Positions 1-6,557 of a stretch of 30,604 bases of DNA are shown here, one piece after another (position 1 is the first letter of the stretch; every line of letters starts with the position of its first letter). The notes beneath the pieces are model-generated. The model had not been told where the DNA came from and did not search any database. It saw only the letters and a program-made list of their open reading frames with translations. The stretch covers positions 1 through 30,604 of the forward strand of contig CAYJIZ010000023.1 of assembly GCA_964370395.1 (NCBI GenBank), given 5' to 3'. Both the position numbers and the translations under genes were made by a program. This DNA comes from JBGUVL01 sp964370395. GTDB taxonomy: Bacteria > Bacillota_I > Bacilli_A > Erysipelotrichales > Erysipelotrichaceae.

Positions 1-1
1 T

Positions 2-58
2 TGAGTGGGAATAATAGGTAAATGAAAGAAAACCTCGATACTATCGAGGTTTTTTGCT
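2..58 (+). terminator. Intrinsic terminator in a duplicated module (copy 1)
   Basis: The arms AACCTCGATA and TATCGAGGTT (31-51, one central base) form a hairpin followed by a T run. About 30 bases before it are also conserved in a second copy at 3765-3822, so the whole 57-base block is a repeat. The pre-hairpin part contains GTGGGA, loosely like the GTGGNACC core of a T-box antiterminator, and the GAG before it could pair with CTC of the terminator arm. That T-box reading is speculative because no specifier stem is visible. It ends a transcript that started left of the window. Confidence 0.7.
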
Positions 59-96
59 GTTAAAGAGGTACAATTAATTTCCTTAAATGTTGTTCA

Positions 97-145
97 TCTA
101 TATTAGTTAATTTATAAATGATATAATAAGATTAGCAAAATTAGA
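97..145 (+). promoter_or_regulatory. Promoter module, copy 1 (upstream of M24 gene)
   Basis: TATAAT at 122-127 is a consensus -10 box. Seventeen bases upstream stands a weak -35 (TATATT). Nearly the same 49 bases recur at 919-967 in front of the next gene, which supports a functional promoter rather than chance AT-richness. Confidence 0.55.
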
Positions 146-165
146 AACTGACGAGGTTATATTAT

Positions 166-855
166 ATGGACTATTTAGACATGCAAAATTTGACTAGGGC
201 AACAATGAATCACCTAATTGAAAGAATATATGTTGGGATGTCTTTGTCAGAAATAAGAAATATTTGTGAAAAATATATGCTTGAGAATGGAGCGGATTCC
301 TTTTGGTATTGGGATGTTGGAGCCTTTGTGTTTTCTGGTGACGAAACAACTGCCTCCGTATCTGGAAAAGATTATAAGGAGACAGAGCGGAAGGTATGTA
401 TCGATGATATTATCACCATTGATTTAAGCCCTCAAAGGAAGGGAATTTGGGGAGATTATGCAAGAACAATAATCATCGAGAATGGAGAAGTCATTAATAA
501 TATTGAAGAGATAAAAAACGATGAATGGAAACAAGGTTTACAGATGGAACGCTATTTACATGAAGTATTAATGGAAATAGCATATGATGAAATGACTTTT
601 GAAGAACTTTATTTTTTTATAAATAAGATTATTTGTAAGCATGGGTTTGTTAATTTAGATTTTTTAGGAAATTTAGGTCATTCTATTGTAGAAGATAAAA
701 ATGATAGAATATATATTGAAGAAGGGAATAAAACAAAATTATCAGAAGTAAAGATGTTCACGTTTGAACCCCATATTAGTGTGCTAAATTCAAATTATGG
801 ATATAAAAGAGAAGACATATATTATTTTGAAAAAGGGAAATTGAGGAAACTATAA
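166..855 (+). CDS. M24-family (pita-bread fold) metallopeptidase-like protein
   Basis: This 229-residue protein resembles the catalytic domain of Xaa-Pro aminopeptidase/methionine aminopeptidase enzymes, which remove N-terminal residues with a two-metal centre in the cytoplasm. The five metal ligands expected of the family can be placed: D86 (in TIDLSP), D97 (in GDYAR), H172 (in GNLGHSI), E201 (in FEPH) and E216 (in KRED). It lacks the N-terminal creatinase domain of full aminopeptidase P, so it is a catalytic-domain-only form. The ATG follows a GAGG at about 10 bases; an ATG five codons further in is an alternative. A duplicated promoter precedes it and a weak duplicated terminator overlaps its stop. 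The fold is fairly sure from the ligands; the actual substrate is unknown. Confidence 0.8.
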   Translation: MDYLDMQNLTRATMNHLIERIYVGMSLSEIRNICEKYMLENGADSFWYWDVGAFVFSGDETTASVSGKDYKETERKVCIDDIITIDLSPQRKGIWGDYARTIIIENGEVINNIEEIKNDEWKQGLQMERYLHEVLMEIAYDEMTFEELYFFINKIICKHGFVNLDFLGNLGHSIVEDKNDRIYIEEGNKTKLSEVKMFTFEPHISVLNSNYGYKREDIYYFEKGKLRKL

Positions 856-905
856 GAAATAAATTACAGAATTGTAAGAGTTTGTAGAGATACAACCTTT
901 TTCTT
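846..905 (+). terminator. Terminator module, copy 1, overlapping the M24 stop codon
   Basis: Imperfect hairpin (GTTTGTA, loop, TACAAC) followed by a T-rich run. The segment from the last two codons of the M24 gene to the T run recurs at 5939-5997, with only a few differences, although no M24 gene lies there. Confidence 0.55.
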
Positions 906-918
906 TGAATGCTACTTG

Positions 919-967
919 TCTATATTTGTTAATATATAAATGATATAATTTGATTAACAAAAATTAA
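919..967 (+). promoter_or_regulatory. Promoter module, copy 2 (upstream of ABM-like gene)
   Basis: TATAAT at 944-949 with TATATT 17 bases upstream, in the same arrangement as copy 1 at 97-145 and differing from it at only a few positions. It lies about 55 bases before the next start codon. Confidence 0.55.
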
Positions 968-1004
968 AATTTGTATCAACGTATTATTATGAGGAGGATT
1001 GATT

Positions 1005-1346
1005 ATGGAACGTACTTTTAGTGAAGTCAAATTATTTCAAGTAAAACCAGATAAACTTGATGAATTTGAAACATTAATAGCTATAATTGCAGAAGAACAA
1101 AAACAACAAAAGGGTTGTATTGATATAAGGTATTTAAAAAGATTCTACATATTCGATGATATTAAAGAACAGCCAAGAGAACTTACAAAAATAGTTAAAT
1201 GTGTAAAATATTATTCATATTGGGACTTTGATAACCTTGAAAATTATTCAAATGCTACTCATTGGCTTTTTGAAAAATATTCAAAGGAACTATTTAAATT
1301 GCTAATAATGCCATTTGATATAAATTGTGGATATTCAATTTTTTAA
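1005..1346 (+). CDS. Small ABM-like (dimeric alpha/beta barrel) protein
   Basis: A 113-residue protein beginning MERTFSEVKLFQVKP. The opening beta strand, then an acidic helix (PDKLDEFETLIAIIAEEQ), then a KGCIDIRYL strand, follow the layout of antibiotic-biosynthesis-monooxygenase-like ferredoxin-fold proteins, in which two subunits form a barrel. I chose the ATG at 1005 because GAGGAGG at 991-997 sits seven bases before it; a TTG two codons upstream overlaps that ribosome site. The gene has its own copy of the repeated promoter module. The fold call rests on pattern only, and there are no catalytic residues I can name. It could equally be an uncharacterised small protein. Confidence 0.55.
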   Translation: MERTFSEVKLFQVKPDKLDEFETLIAIIAEEQKQQKGCIDIRYLKRFYIFDDIKEQPRELTKIVKCVKYYSYWDFDNLENYSNATHWLFEKYSKELFKLLIMPFDINCGYSIF

Positions 1347-1408
1347 TGAGGATCGATTCTAAATTGGAACAAGAACTATAATTTTGAATTTGAAAAGGAG
1401 AAGGAAAC

Positions 1409-1817
1409 ATGAAAATGCAGAAAGAAAATATTGATATAAACATGTTTGCTCCCTGGGAATGAATTGCAAAGTCTGCTATAAGCATTGATATCACAAGAAA
1501 CCATGTGCAGGGTGCTTAATAGTGATTTAGGCAAACCTGAACATTGTCATAAGTGCAAAATAAAAGATTGTGTAAAAGATAGAGATTTGAAATATTGCTT
1601 TGAATGTTCTGATTATCCTTGCAAAACAATAAAAAATCTTGAGAAAAGTTATAAAAAAAGATATTAAGCAAGTCTTATGGAAAATAGTGAAGTTGTAAAA
1701 AATCAAGGATTAGAAATATTTATGGGACAACAAAAGGTTAAGTATACTTGCTCTAAGTGTGGTGGAATAATTTCAATACACGATATAGAATGTAGCGAAT
1801 GCCAAGAAAAAGTATAA
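1409..1817 (+). pseudogene. DUF3795 cysteine-rich protein, broken
   Basis: Joining frames restores a full DUF3795-type protein of about 135 residues: a start MKMQKENIDINMFAP, then CGMNCKVCYKH, PCAGCL, a run of CxxC pairs (HCHKCKIKDC, CFECSDYPC) and a C-terminal CSKCGG...CSEC knuckle. Four lesions are seen: a lost base in the CCCTGG at about 1455, a TGA at 1486-1488 where the family has Cys, a lost base near 1517, and TAA at 1665-1667 where CAA (Gln) would fit. The ribosome site AAAAGGAGAAGG before 1409 is still good. Such proteins probably bind zinc through their many cysteines, but their role is unknown. An intact relative lies about 1 kb downstream. Confidence 0.85.
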
Positions 1818-1892
1818 TTTTGTAATAGACTATTTCAGTTTGAATAATTGAGTAATAAATAGAAAATTAGAATTTGATGAAGGGATAAACAA

Positions 1893-2414
1893 ATGGAAAT
1901 TGTAAAAGGAACAAAATGTGATATAGAGAAAATCGAATCTCTATATAATGACTTAAATGATTATTTAGCCATTCGTATTAACTATCCAGGTTGGATTAAG
2001 GGCATATATCCAATAAGAGAAGATGCTGTTTTGGGTATTGAAGAAGGAAATTTATATGTAATTAAAGAGGGAAATATTATTGCGGGGAGTATCATTTTAA
2101 GACATACTCCTGAAAAAGCTTATTCAAAAGCTGATTGGGGTGTTGAGTTAGATTATAACGATATTTCTGTAGTTTATACATTGGTGGTACATCCAGATTA
2201 TTTGAAAAAAGGAATTGGCAGAAGGCTTATAGAATTTGCTATTCAATATAGTAAAGAATTAAATATGAAAGCTATTCGTTTGGATGTATTTGAAAAAAAC
2301 ATTCCTGCAATTTCTCTTTATAAAAAATATGGATTTCAATATATAGATACAGTTGATTTGGGATATGGCAACTATGGTTTAGATAGATTTGAACTTTATC
2401 AGAAGCTTTTATAA
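1893..2414 (+). CDS. GNAT-family N-acetyltransferase
   Basis: A 173-residue enzyme of the GNAT superfamily, which moves an acetyl group from acetyl-CoA to an amine. Motif A is clear at residues 99-112 (VHPDYLKKGIGRRL), the pyrophosphate-binding loop having the form K-K-G-I-G. Motif B follows with an NIPAISLYKKYGF segment at 136-148, typical of RimI-like and small-molecule acetyltransferases. Length is normal for a single GNAT domain. AAGGGA precedes the ATG. Its stop lies 25 bases before the start of the DUF3795 gene, so the two are probably co-transcribed. The substrate cannot be read from the sequence. Confidence 0.9.
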   Translation: MEIVKGTKCDIEKIESLYNDLNDYLAIRINYPGWIKGIYPIREDAVLGIEEGNLYVIKEGNIIAGSIILRHTPEKAYSKADWGVELDYNDISVVYTLVVHPDYLKKGIGRRLIEFAIQYSKELNMKAIRLDVFEKNIPAISLYKKYGFQYIDTVDLGYGNYGLDRFELYQKLL

Positions 2415-2439
2415 ATTTCAGCTAGTAAAAGGAGGCAGT

Positions 2440-2943
2440 ATGGAAAAGTTACCTTACGGTTATTGTGGTATGCCATGTGCACTTTGCCCTTATTACCACA
2501 CAAAAGGTATAAGTAGGTGTAAAGGATGTTCACATGATGGCTTCTTTACAGGTGCTTGTAATATATATAAGTGCTGTAAAAAGAAAGAATCAAACCATTG
2601 TGCTGTTTGCGAAGAATATCCTTGTAAGAAATGTGCCACTTTGAAAGAATTTAATTGCTTAAATACTAATAGTGCATGGTTAAGTACAGTGTCAATGATA
2701 CAATCTCAAGGATTTGAAGAATGGTATGATGAGTATCAAAGAAAGGCTGAATTACTTTCTTTTGCATTAGAGCATTATAATAATGGAAGAATGAAAAGAT
2801 ACCTATGCGAATTGTTTATAAATAATACTCTTCAAAATTTAGAAATAGTAATGGATAATGCTACATCTTTAACGGGTACAAAAAAAGAAGTAGCATTAAA
2901 GTTTAAGGAATTATCTGAGAACATTTTAGTGAAATCAATATAA
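2440..2943 (+). CDS. DUF3795 cysteine-rich protein (intact)
   Basis: A 167-residue protein with twelve cysteines in the first 65 residues (C9, C13, C16, C27, C30, C40, C45, C46, C54, C57, C62, C65), arranged as CGMPCALC, CKGC, CAVCEEYPCKKC. This is the signature of DUF3795, a family of probable zinc-binding proteins without known function. The remaining 100 residues are helical (EWYDEYQRKAELLSFALEHY). The start at 2440 follows AAAGGAGGC; an upstream in-frame ATG at 2389 lies inside the acetyltransferase gene and lacks a good ribosome site. It follows the GNAT gene by 25 bases. A broken relative lies at 1409-1817, so the locus once held two. Confidence 0.85.
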   Translation: MEKLPYGYCGMPCALCPYYHTKGISRCKGCSHDGFFTGACNIYKCCKKKESNHCAVCEEYPCKKCATLKEFNCLNTNSAWLSTVSMIQSQGFEEWYDEYQRKAELLSFALEHYNNGRMKRYLCELFINNTLQNLEIVMDNATSLTGTKKEVALKFKELSENILVKSI

Positions 2944-3004
2944 CAGTTTAAGTAATAAAAAAACAACATCAAATCATAAATATAAGATTGGAGGGTTTAA
3001 ATAG

Positions 3005-3634
3005 ATGTTTTGCAGTAATGAGAAAGAAATTGCTCATCAATCTTCAAAAATAATTGCTAAATATTATGGTGATATGAGTAATCGTGAGCAAATAAAGAAA
3101 ATGCACGAAACATTTCATTTTCTTGCTTTTCTAGGAAACAGAAAAATAAAATACGAGCATATAGAACCGCATGAGCCTGGAGATTTTATATTATTTGATT
3201 ATCAAGGAAAAAAACATTTATACGAAGTAGTAACAATTTTTGGAACACAAGAAAATATTTTTATAGAAAATAATTTGAATAATGTTTTTAAAGGGTTTAC
3301 GACTAAGTATATGGAAAATATTAACTTTGATTATAATATTTTGCCTAATCAATTTTTAAAATGTTTGTTTAAAAAAAACAACAAGGATTATTTCTTTGAT
3401 TTACAATTTGATTCTGTGAATTTGTTAATTGTTACTTCGGAATATGATAGAAGTTCAATATGCGGACCTTGGTTATTAAGAGAAATGCAAATAGAACTTA
3501 CAAAATTTATGGTAGGAAAGAAATTTGATAAGATTTACTTCATTGATTATGCAGCTAGTGGAGTAGATAACGGACCAATTTCGGGTGATTTAGAAGAAGA
3601 ACTTGAGATACTTAATAAATATATAGCAATTTAA
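3005..3634 (+). CDS. Unknown 209-residue protein
   Basis: I do not recognise this protein. It starts ten bases after a GGAGGG ribosome site and is complete. The N-terminal third is helical (EIAHQSSKIIAKYYG). The middle has an EPGDFILFDY strand pair followed by HLYEVVTIFG (D60 and E74), which superficially recalls the D...ExK spacing of PD-(D/E)xK nucleases, but the lysine is replaced by V, so I do not claim a nuclease. A WLLREMQIELTKF helix lies in the C-terminal part. There are no membrane segments or signal peptide. It is the last intact gene before 2.4 kb of decayed sequence. Confidence 0.6.
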   Translation: MFCSNEKEIAHQSSKIIAKYYGDMSNREQIKKMHETFHFLAFLGNRKIKYEHIEPHEPGDFILFDYQGKKHLYEVVTIFGTQENIFIENNLNNVFKGFTTKYMENINFDYNILPNQFLKCLFKKNNKDYFFDLQFDSVNLLIVTSEYDRSSICGPWLLREMQIELTKFMVGKKFDKIYFIDYAASGVDNGPISGDLEEELEILNKYIAI

Positions 3635-3764
3635 AATTGTGTTTGATACTTTATTGATACTATCTCATTGCAAAGCTACATAGAAAATGTATATTGTAAT
3701 TAAGAAATAGAAGGAAATCGGTTCTTGACTTAAATAAATAAGTTCAGCATTTAATTCGCCAAGA

Positions 3765-3822
3765 TGAGTGGGACTAATAGGTAAATGAAAGAAATCCTCG
3801 ATACTATCGAGGTTTTTTGCTA
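3765..3822 (+). terminator. Intrinsic terminator in a duplicated module (copy 2)
   Basis: Second copy of the block at 2-58: the same leader of about 30 bases, the hairpin arms CCTCGATA and TATCGAGG (3796-3812), and a T run. In this copy the leader reads GTGGGAC, closer to a T-box core (GTGGNAC) than copy 1. It stands about 130 bases after the 209-residue gene and just before a gene remnant. Confidence 0.7.
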
Positions 3823-3840
3823 TTTAAGAGAGGCGTTATA

Positions 3841-3935
3841 ATGAAAATATCTTTAGTAGGATATATAACTACTTATACGCATTTGAAGATTTAGATATTC
3901 AAATAAAAGCATTAGCTATAAGTAAGAGTTTGTAG
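3841..3935 (+). pseudogene. Short 5' gene remnant
   Basis: An AGAGAGG ribosome site at 3827-3833 leads to ATG at 3841 (MKISLVGYI). After a frame change the reading continues as LYAFEDLDIQIKALAISKSL, ending at TAG 3933-3935. Only these 31 or so codons look coding; what follows belongs to the opposite strand. Family unknown. It is probably the 5' stump of a deleted gene. Confidence 0.35.
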
Positions 3936-3950
3936 CTAAAATTAATCATC

Positions 3951-4084
3951 CTAATATGAATCAGCAATTATTCTTAGCAAACTGAGTGGATCTTTATCTT
4001 CAGTTAAATACTCTATAAAAAAAATTCTATTTCAGAATCATTTTTTAATTGACATAATGCTCTGAAAGCGTCTTCTTTAAGCAT
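3951..4084 (-). pseudogene. Small protein gene with a frameshift in a T8 run
   Basis: On the minus strand an AAAGGA ribosome site precedes ATG at 4084. The product begins MLKEDAFRALCQLKNDSEIEFF, then hits a run of eight T after which the frame is lost. One extra T (or two fewer) restores IEYLTEDKDPLSLLRIIADSY and a natural stop at 3951-3953, giving about 44 residues. It follows the large pseudogene (4126-5227) by about 40 bases on the same strand, so the two were probably an operon. Function unknown. Confidence 0.5.
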
Positions 4085-4125
4085 GGTATTTCCTTTCATC
4101 TTTGCGCAACTTAACGCAAGACTTT

Positions 4126-5227
4126 TTAGCTTTTTTTATCGATTACCTTCCAAAGTGAAATTAATGAACGAAGTTTTCTTTTATCAGCATTATCATTTGA
4201 CTCAATCCATTGTTGGATTTCCTGCTTTGTTGCATTATTTGTATATGCTGATTACATAATTGCAAAGTCCTTTTCAGATGGAAAATATGATACACTATCT
4301 ATATACTCCTTTTCCTACTCCCTATTATTCACATTGTGATATTCATATTTTGGTTTTGCAATTTTTATTTGGTTATTTCTTCAAATTCTATATTTTTGAG
4401 GAATATCTAATTTTGGAATTGTAAAATCTGCAAATTGATACTGAGTATTTTCTAGGTTTCCATTGTTATAATTGGTGTAGTGATAAGTTAATGGAGTTTT
4501 AACCAATGTATTCACGGGTTCATGCATTAATGCAGAAGCGCATGACTTGTGATGATCGTCTAAAAGAAAATTGATAGATTGATTAAAATGATATGAAATA
4601 GATTGAGATCTTTGAGCGTTTGATCTAAACATTTTTATATATTGATTTGCTCTCTTATTATCGAGCTTACTAATTCTTTGCGTTGGAAATAAATATAGAG
4701 GTTGACCATTAATAAATTCTGAATTAAAATAAGCGTCATTTAACCAAACCATTCAACTTGTTGAATTTTCTGTGTAATCATTAGGGTCATTCCAAAAAAA
4801 GTTGTTATTCCCGTCTGTGGGATAACACAGCATATCAGCAATTATATATAAACCAGTCTCTAAAAGAAATAACAAAGGTTTAAGGTCTTTTATTGATTGA
4901 GAAAGACCTATAAAGTTATAATTTATTTTTATTCGAAATGTTTTTTAATTCTATACAATTTGTATTTTCAACTCCAAAATCTGTGGCAATCAAACTTGCG
5001 CAAGTAAGACATCCGGGGTTATGTGCATAAAAAAGGGGAACATCATTTAATGAAATCTGAATATGATTCATTGAACCAAAATAATCATCTGTTTTCATAC
5101 ATATTGATGTTTTTAATTTTGCCAAATCATTAATATGTATTAGATGTGTATCAAAACAATTTATTATATTATCAATATCTATTTTATTTATAAAATTCAC
5201 ATTAGATTAATTTTTGAATAATGACAT
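4126..5227 (-). pseudogene. Decayed ~367-codon gene with five in-frame stops
   Basis: A ribosome site (GAGAGGAT) precedes ATG at 5227 on the minus strand. One continuous protein can be followed to TAA 4126-4128 if a single one-base frameshift near 4920 is allowed; the span of 1102 bases equals 367 codons plus one. In-frame stops stand at 5207-5209 (TAA), 4753-4755 (TGA), 4381-4383 (TGA), 4315-4317 (TAG) and 4252-4254 (TAA). Between them the frame is clearly protein-like: PLFYAHNPGCLTCASL, LLFLLETGLYIIADML, INFLLDDHHKSCASALM, ATKQEIQQWIES. The LDDHHKSCASAL stretch faintly recalls the DGHHR motif of ParB/sulfiredoxin-like folds, but I cannot name the family. All three stop codons occur, so recoding is unlikely and decay is the simple reading. 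Confidence 0.75.
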
Positions 5228-5299
5228 ATCTTTTATCCTCTCACTTTATTTCTTTTTTTTTATTGTGAAAGTATTTTGAATATAATTCAATAGACAACT

Positions 5300-5653
5300 G
5301 AATCAGCCAAAGATTATTTCATTCACCTATATAAATGTTCAAAAGAATTAAAGTTAGTGATAAATAAAATGGATAATATTTCAAATGAAACGATTACATG
5401 TGAAAGAAAAATATTGAAACTTTTAAACAACTAAAACAGTATCAAGAGCTTCTACAAAAACAAGAGACGAAGATGTCTAGAGAATGCCTTAAAAGAGTAA
5501 TCGAAAAGGGAAGCGAAGTCTTACACCCCTAAGATTTGAAAACAGCGAAAAGGGATACAAAATTGTAAGAGGATTGAAGAACGAATATTAAGAATTCGAA
5601 AATTTGAATTAGAAACTCAAACAATAAATGAGAATGGAAGAACACATTTATGA
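5300..5653 (+). pseudogene. Fragments of one or more decayed plus-strand genes
   Basis: Three short open stretches in different frames look coding: 5300-5434 (ESAKDYFIHLYKCSKELKLV...), 5416-5532 (KQLKQYQELLQKQETKMSRE...) and 5576-5653 (RILRIRKFELETQTINENGR). Each ends at a stop and passes to the next by a frame change, as in a multiply frameshifted gene. Family not recognised. They run directly into the TnpV-like remnant. Confidence 0.35.
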
Positions 5654-5897
5654 CATTAGAATATATAGAAGAGGAAGATGTTATTTTCTAAACTTAAAAG
5701 AAGATAAACAAGAAAACATACAATTAACGAAGTATGAGAGAATAAAACTGAAATATTAGAGAGAACATCAAAAAGGGGTGTACCTTAAATTAAAATCTAC
5801 AAATTAGAGATATGATTACCTTCAATTGATTGATAAAGAAGCGAATAAAATATATTCACGATTATTGATTGATTTTAAAAAGCAAAGGATCAAGTGA
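5650..5897 (+). pseudogene. TnpV-like transposon protein remnant
   Basis: Starting with MTLEYIEEEDVIF and continuing after a one-base frameshift, the reconstructed product has KYERIKLKY-x-REHQKGVYLKL and YLQLIDKEANKIYSRLL. These match the layout of TnpV proteins of Clostridium-type mobile elements (an acidic N-terminus, then a KYGR...YLKEHR block, then an ID-E-A...RL helix). Two TAG stops interrupt it, and the usual C-terminal block is missing beyond TGA 5895-5897. It is dead, but suggests that a mobile element once lay here. The family match is from memory of the pattern, so moderate confidence. Confidence 0.45.
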
Positions 5898-5938
5898 AAT
5901 GGATGTAAGAAAGGGATAATATTCTAAATTACATTGAT

Positions 5939-5997
5939 GAAACTATAAGAAATAAACTATAGAATTGTAAGGGTTTGTAGATACAACCTTTTTATTT
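5939..5997 (+). terminator. Terminator module, copy 2
   Basis: Repeat of 846-905, including the sequence of the last M24 codons and stop. The hairpin is better here: GGTTTG, loop TAGATA, CAACC, then T5. It closes the decayed region just before the defence island. Confidence 0.55.
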
Positions 5998-6031
5998 CTT
6001 CAAATTAATTTTTCTGATGTACATTTTGGTG

Positions 6032-6080
6032 TTGTTGCTATAATATTTTATTTTGTATACTAATGATAGATGCATGATAG
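6032..6080 (+). promoter_or_regulatory. Promoter of the controller gene with a TGATAG direct repeat
   Basis: TTGTTG (6032-6037), an 18-base spacer and TATACT (6056-6061) form a plausible sigma-A promoter. TGATAG occurs at 6064-6069 and again at 6075-6080, 11 bases apart and thus on the same helix face, right over the likely transcription start. This would be a natural operator for the Xre-type protein encoded just downstream, as in controller-protein regulation of restriction systems. The operator role is inference. Confidence 0.45.
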
Positions 6081-6092
6081 GAGAAAAGTTAA

Positions 6093-6557
6093 ATGGATAG
6101 TTCAGAAGTTTTAATTGAAAATTTAAAACAATATTACAAAGTTAATTCATTACGAGATCTTGCAGGGAAAATGAATTGCTCTATAAATGTTGTATTAAAC
6201 TGGTCTTCAGGTAGAAGCTCTCCAAGTATACAGCAACTAGACGATATTGCTTATCATTTAGGGGTTGAAATCTCAGAACTGCTAGTTGAAAATAATAGTT
6301 TTACGATTGAAACACCAATTTGGCGAGATAATGTTACCATGACTCTCGTGAAAAATCTCGGGAAGCTTAGATTAGAAAAGGATATTCATGAATCATTTTT
6401 TAATGAAGATATTTTTGAAGAATACAATATGAGTTATCGTGCATTTTTACGTTATGTTAATGGGAAAAACAAACGAGTAAATCTAAATGTCTTAGATCGA
6501 TTATCTAAGATATTTAACGTAGAAGTAAATATTTTACTAGAAAGTGAGAAAGAATAA
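6093..6557 (+). CDS. Two-domain Xre-type DNA-binding protein, probable restriction-system controller
   Basis: The 154 residues hold two Cro/CI-like helix-turn-helix domains. The first (about 20-65) has LRDLAGKMNCSINVVLNWSSG...LDDIAYHLGV; the second (about 86-151) has MSYRAFLRYVNGKNKRVNLN followed by LDRLSKIFNVEVNILL. A single-chain tandem would bind like a dimer. Its stop overlaps the start of the methyltransferase-nuclease gene (TAATG, one shared base), so the two are translationally coupled. In restriction-modification systems, small Xre proteins ahead of the nuclease gene (C proteins) delay nuclease synthesis until methylation is complete; I infer that role here from position. A direct repeat near its promoter may be its operator. 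Confidence 0.8.
   Translation: MDSSEVLIENLKQYYKVNSLRDLAGKMNCSINVVLNWSSGRSSPSIQQLDDIAYHLGVEISELLVENNSFTIETPIWRDNVTMTLVKNLGKLRLEKDIHESFFNEDIFEEYNMSYRAFLRYVNGKNKRVNLNVLDRLSKIFNVEVNILLESEKE

Noticed and set aside
3005..3634. PD-(D/E)xK nuclease call for the 209-residue protein
   Set aside because: The D60...E74 spacing fits loosely, but the essential Lys is Val and nothing else supports it.
4126..5227. Stop-codon recoding in the five-stop gene
   Set aside because: All three stop codons occur and a one-base frameshift is also needed; other genes in the window use these stops normally.
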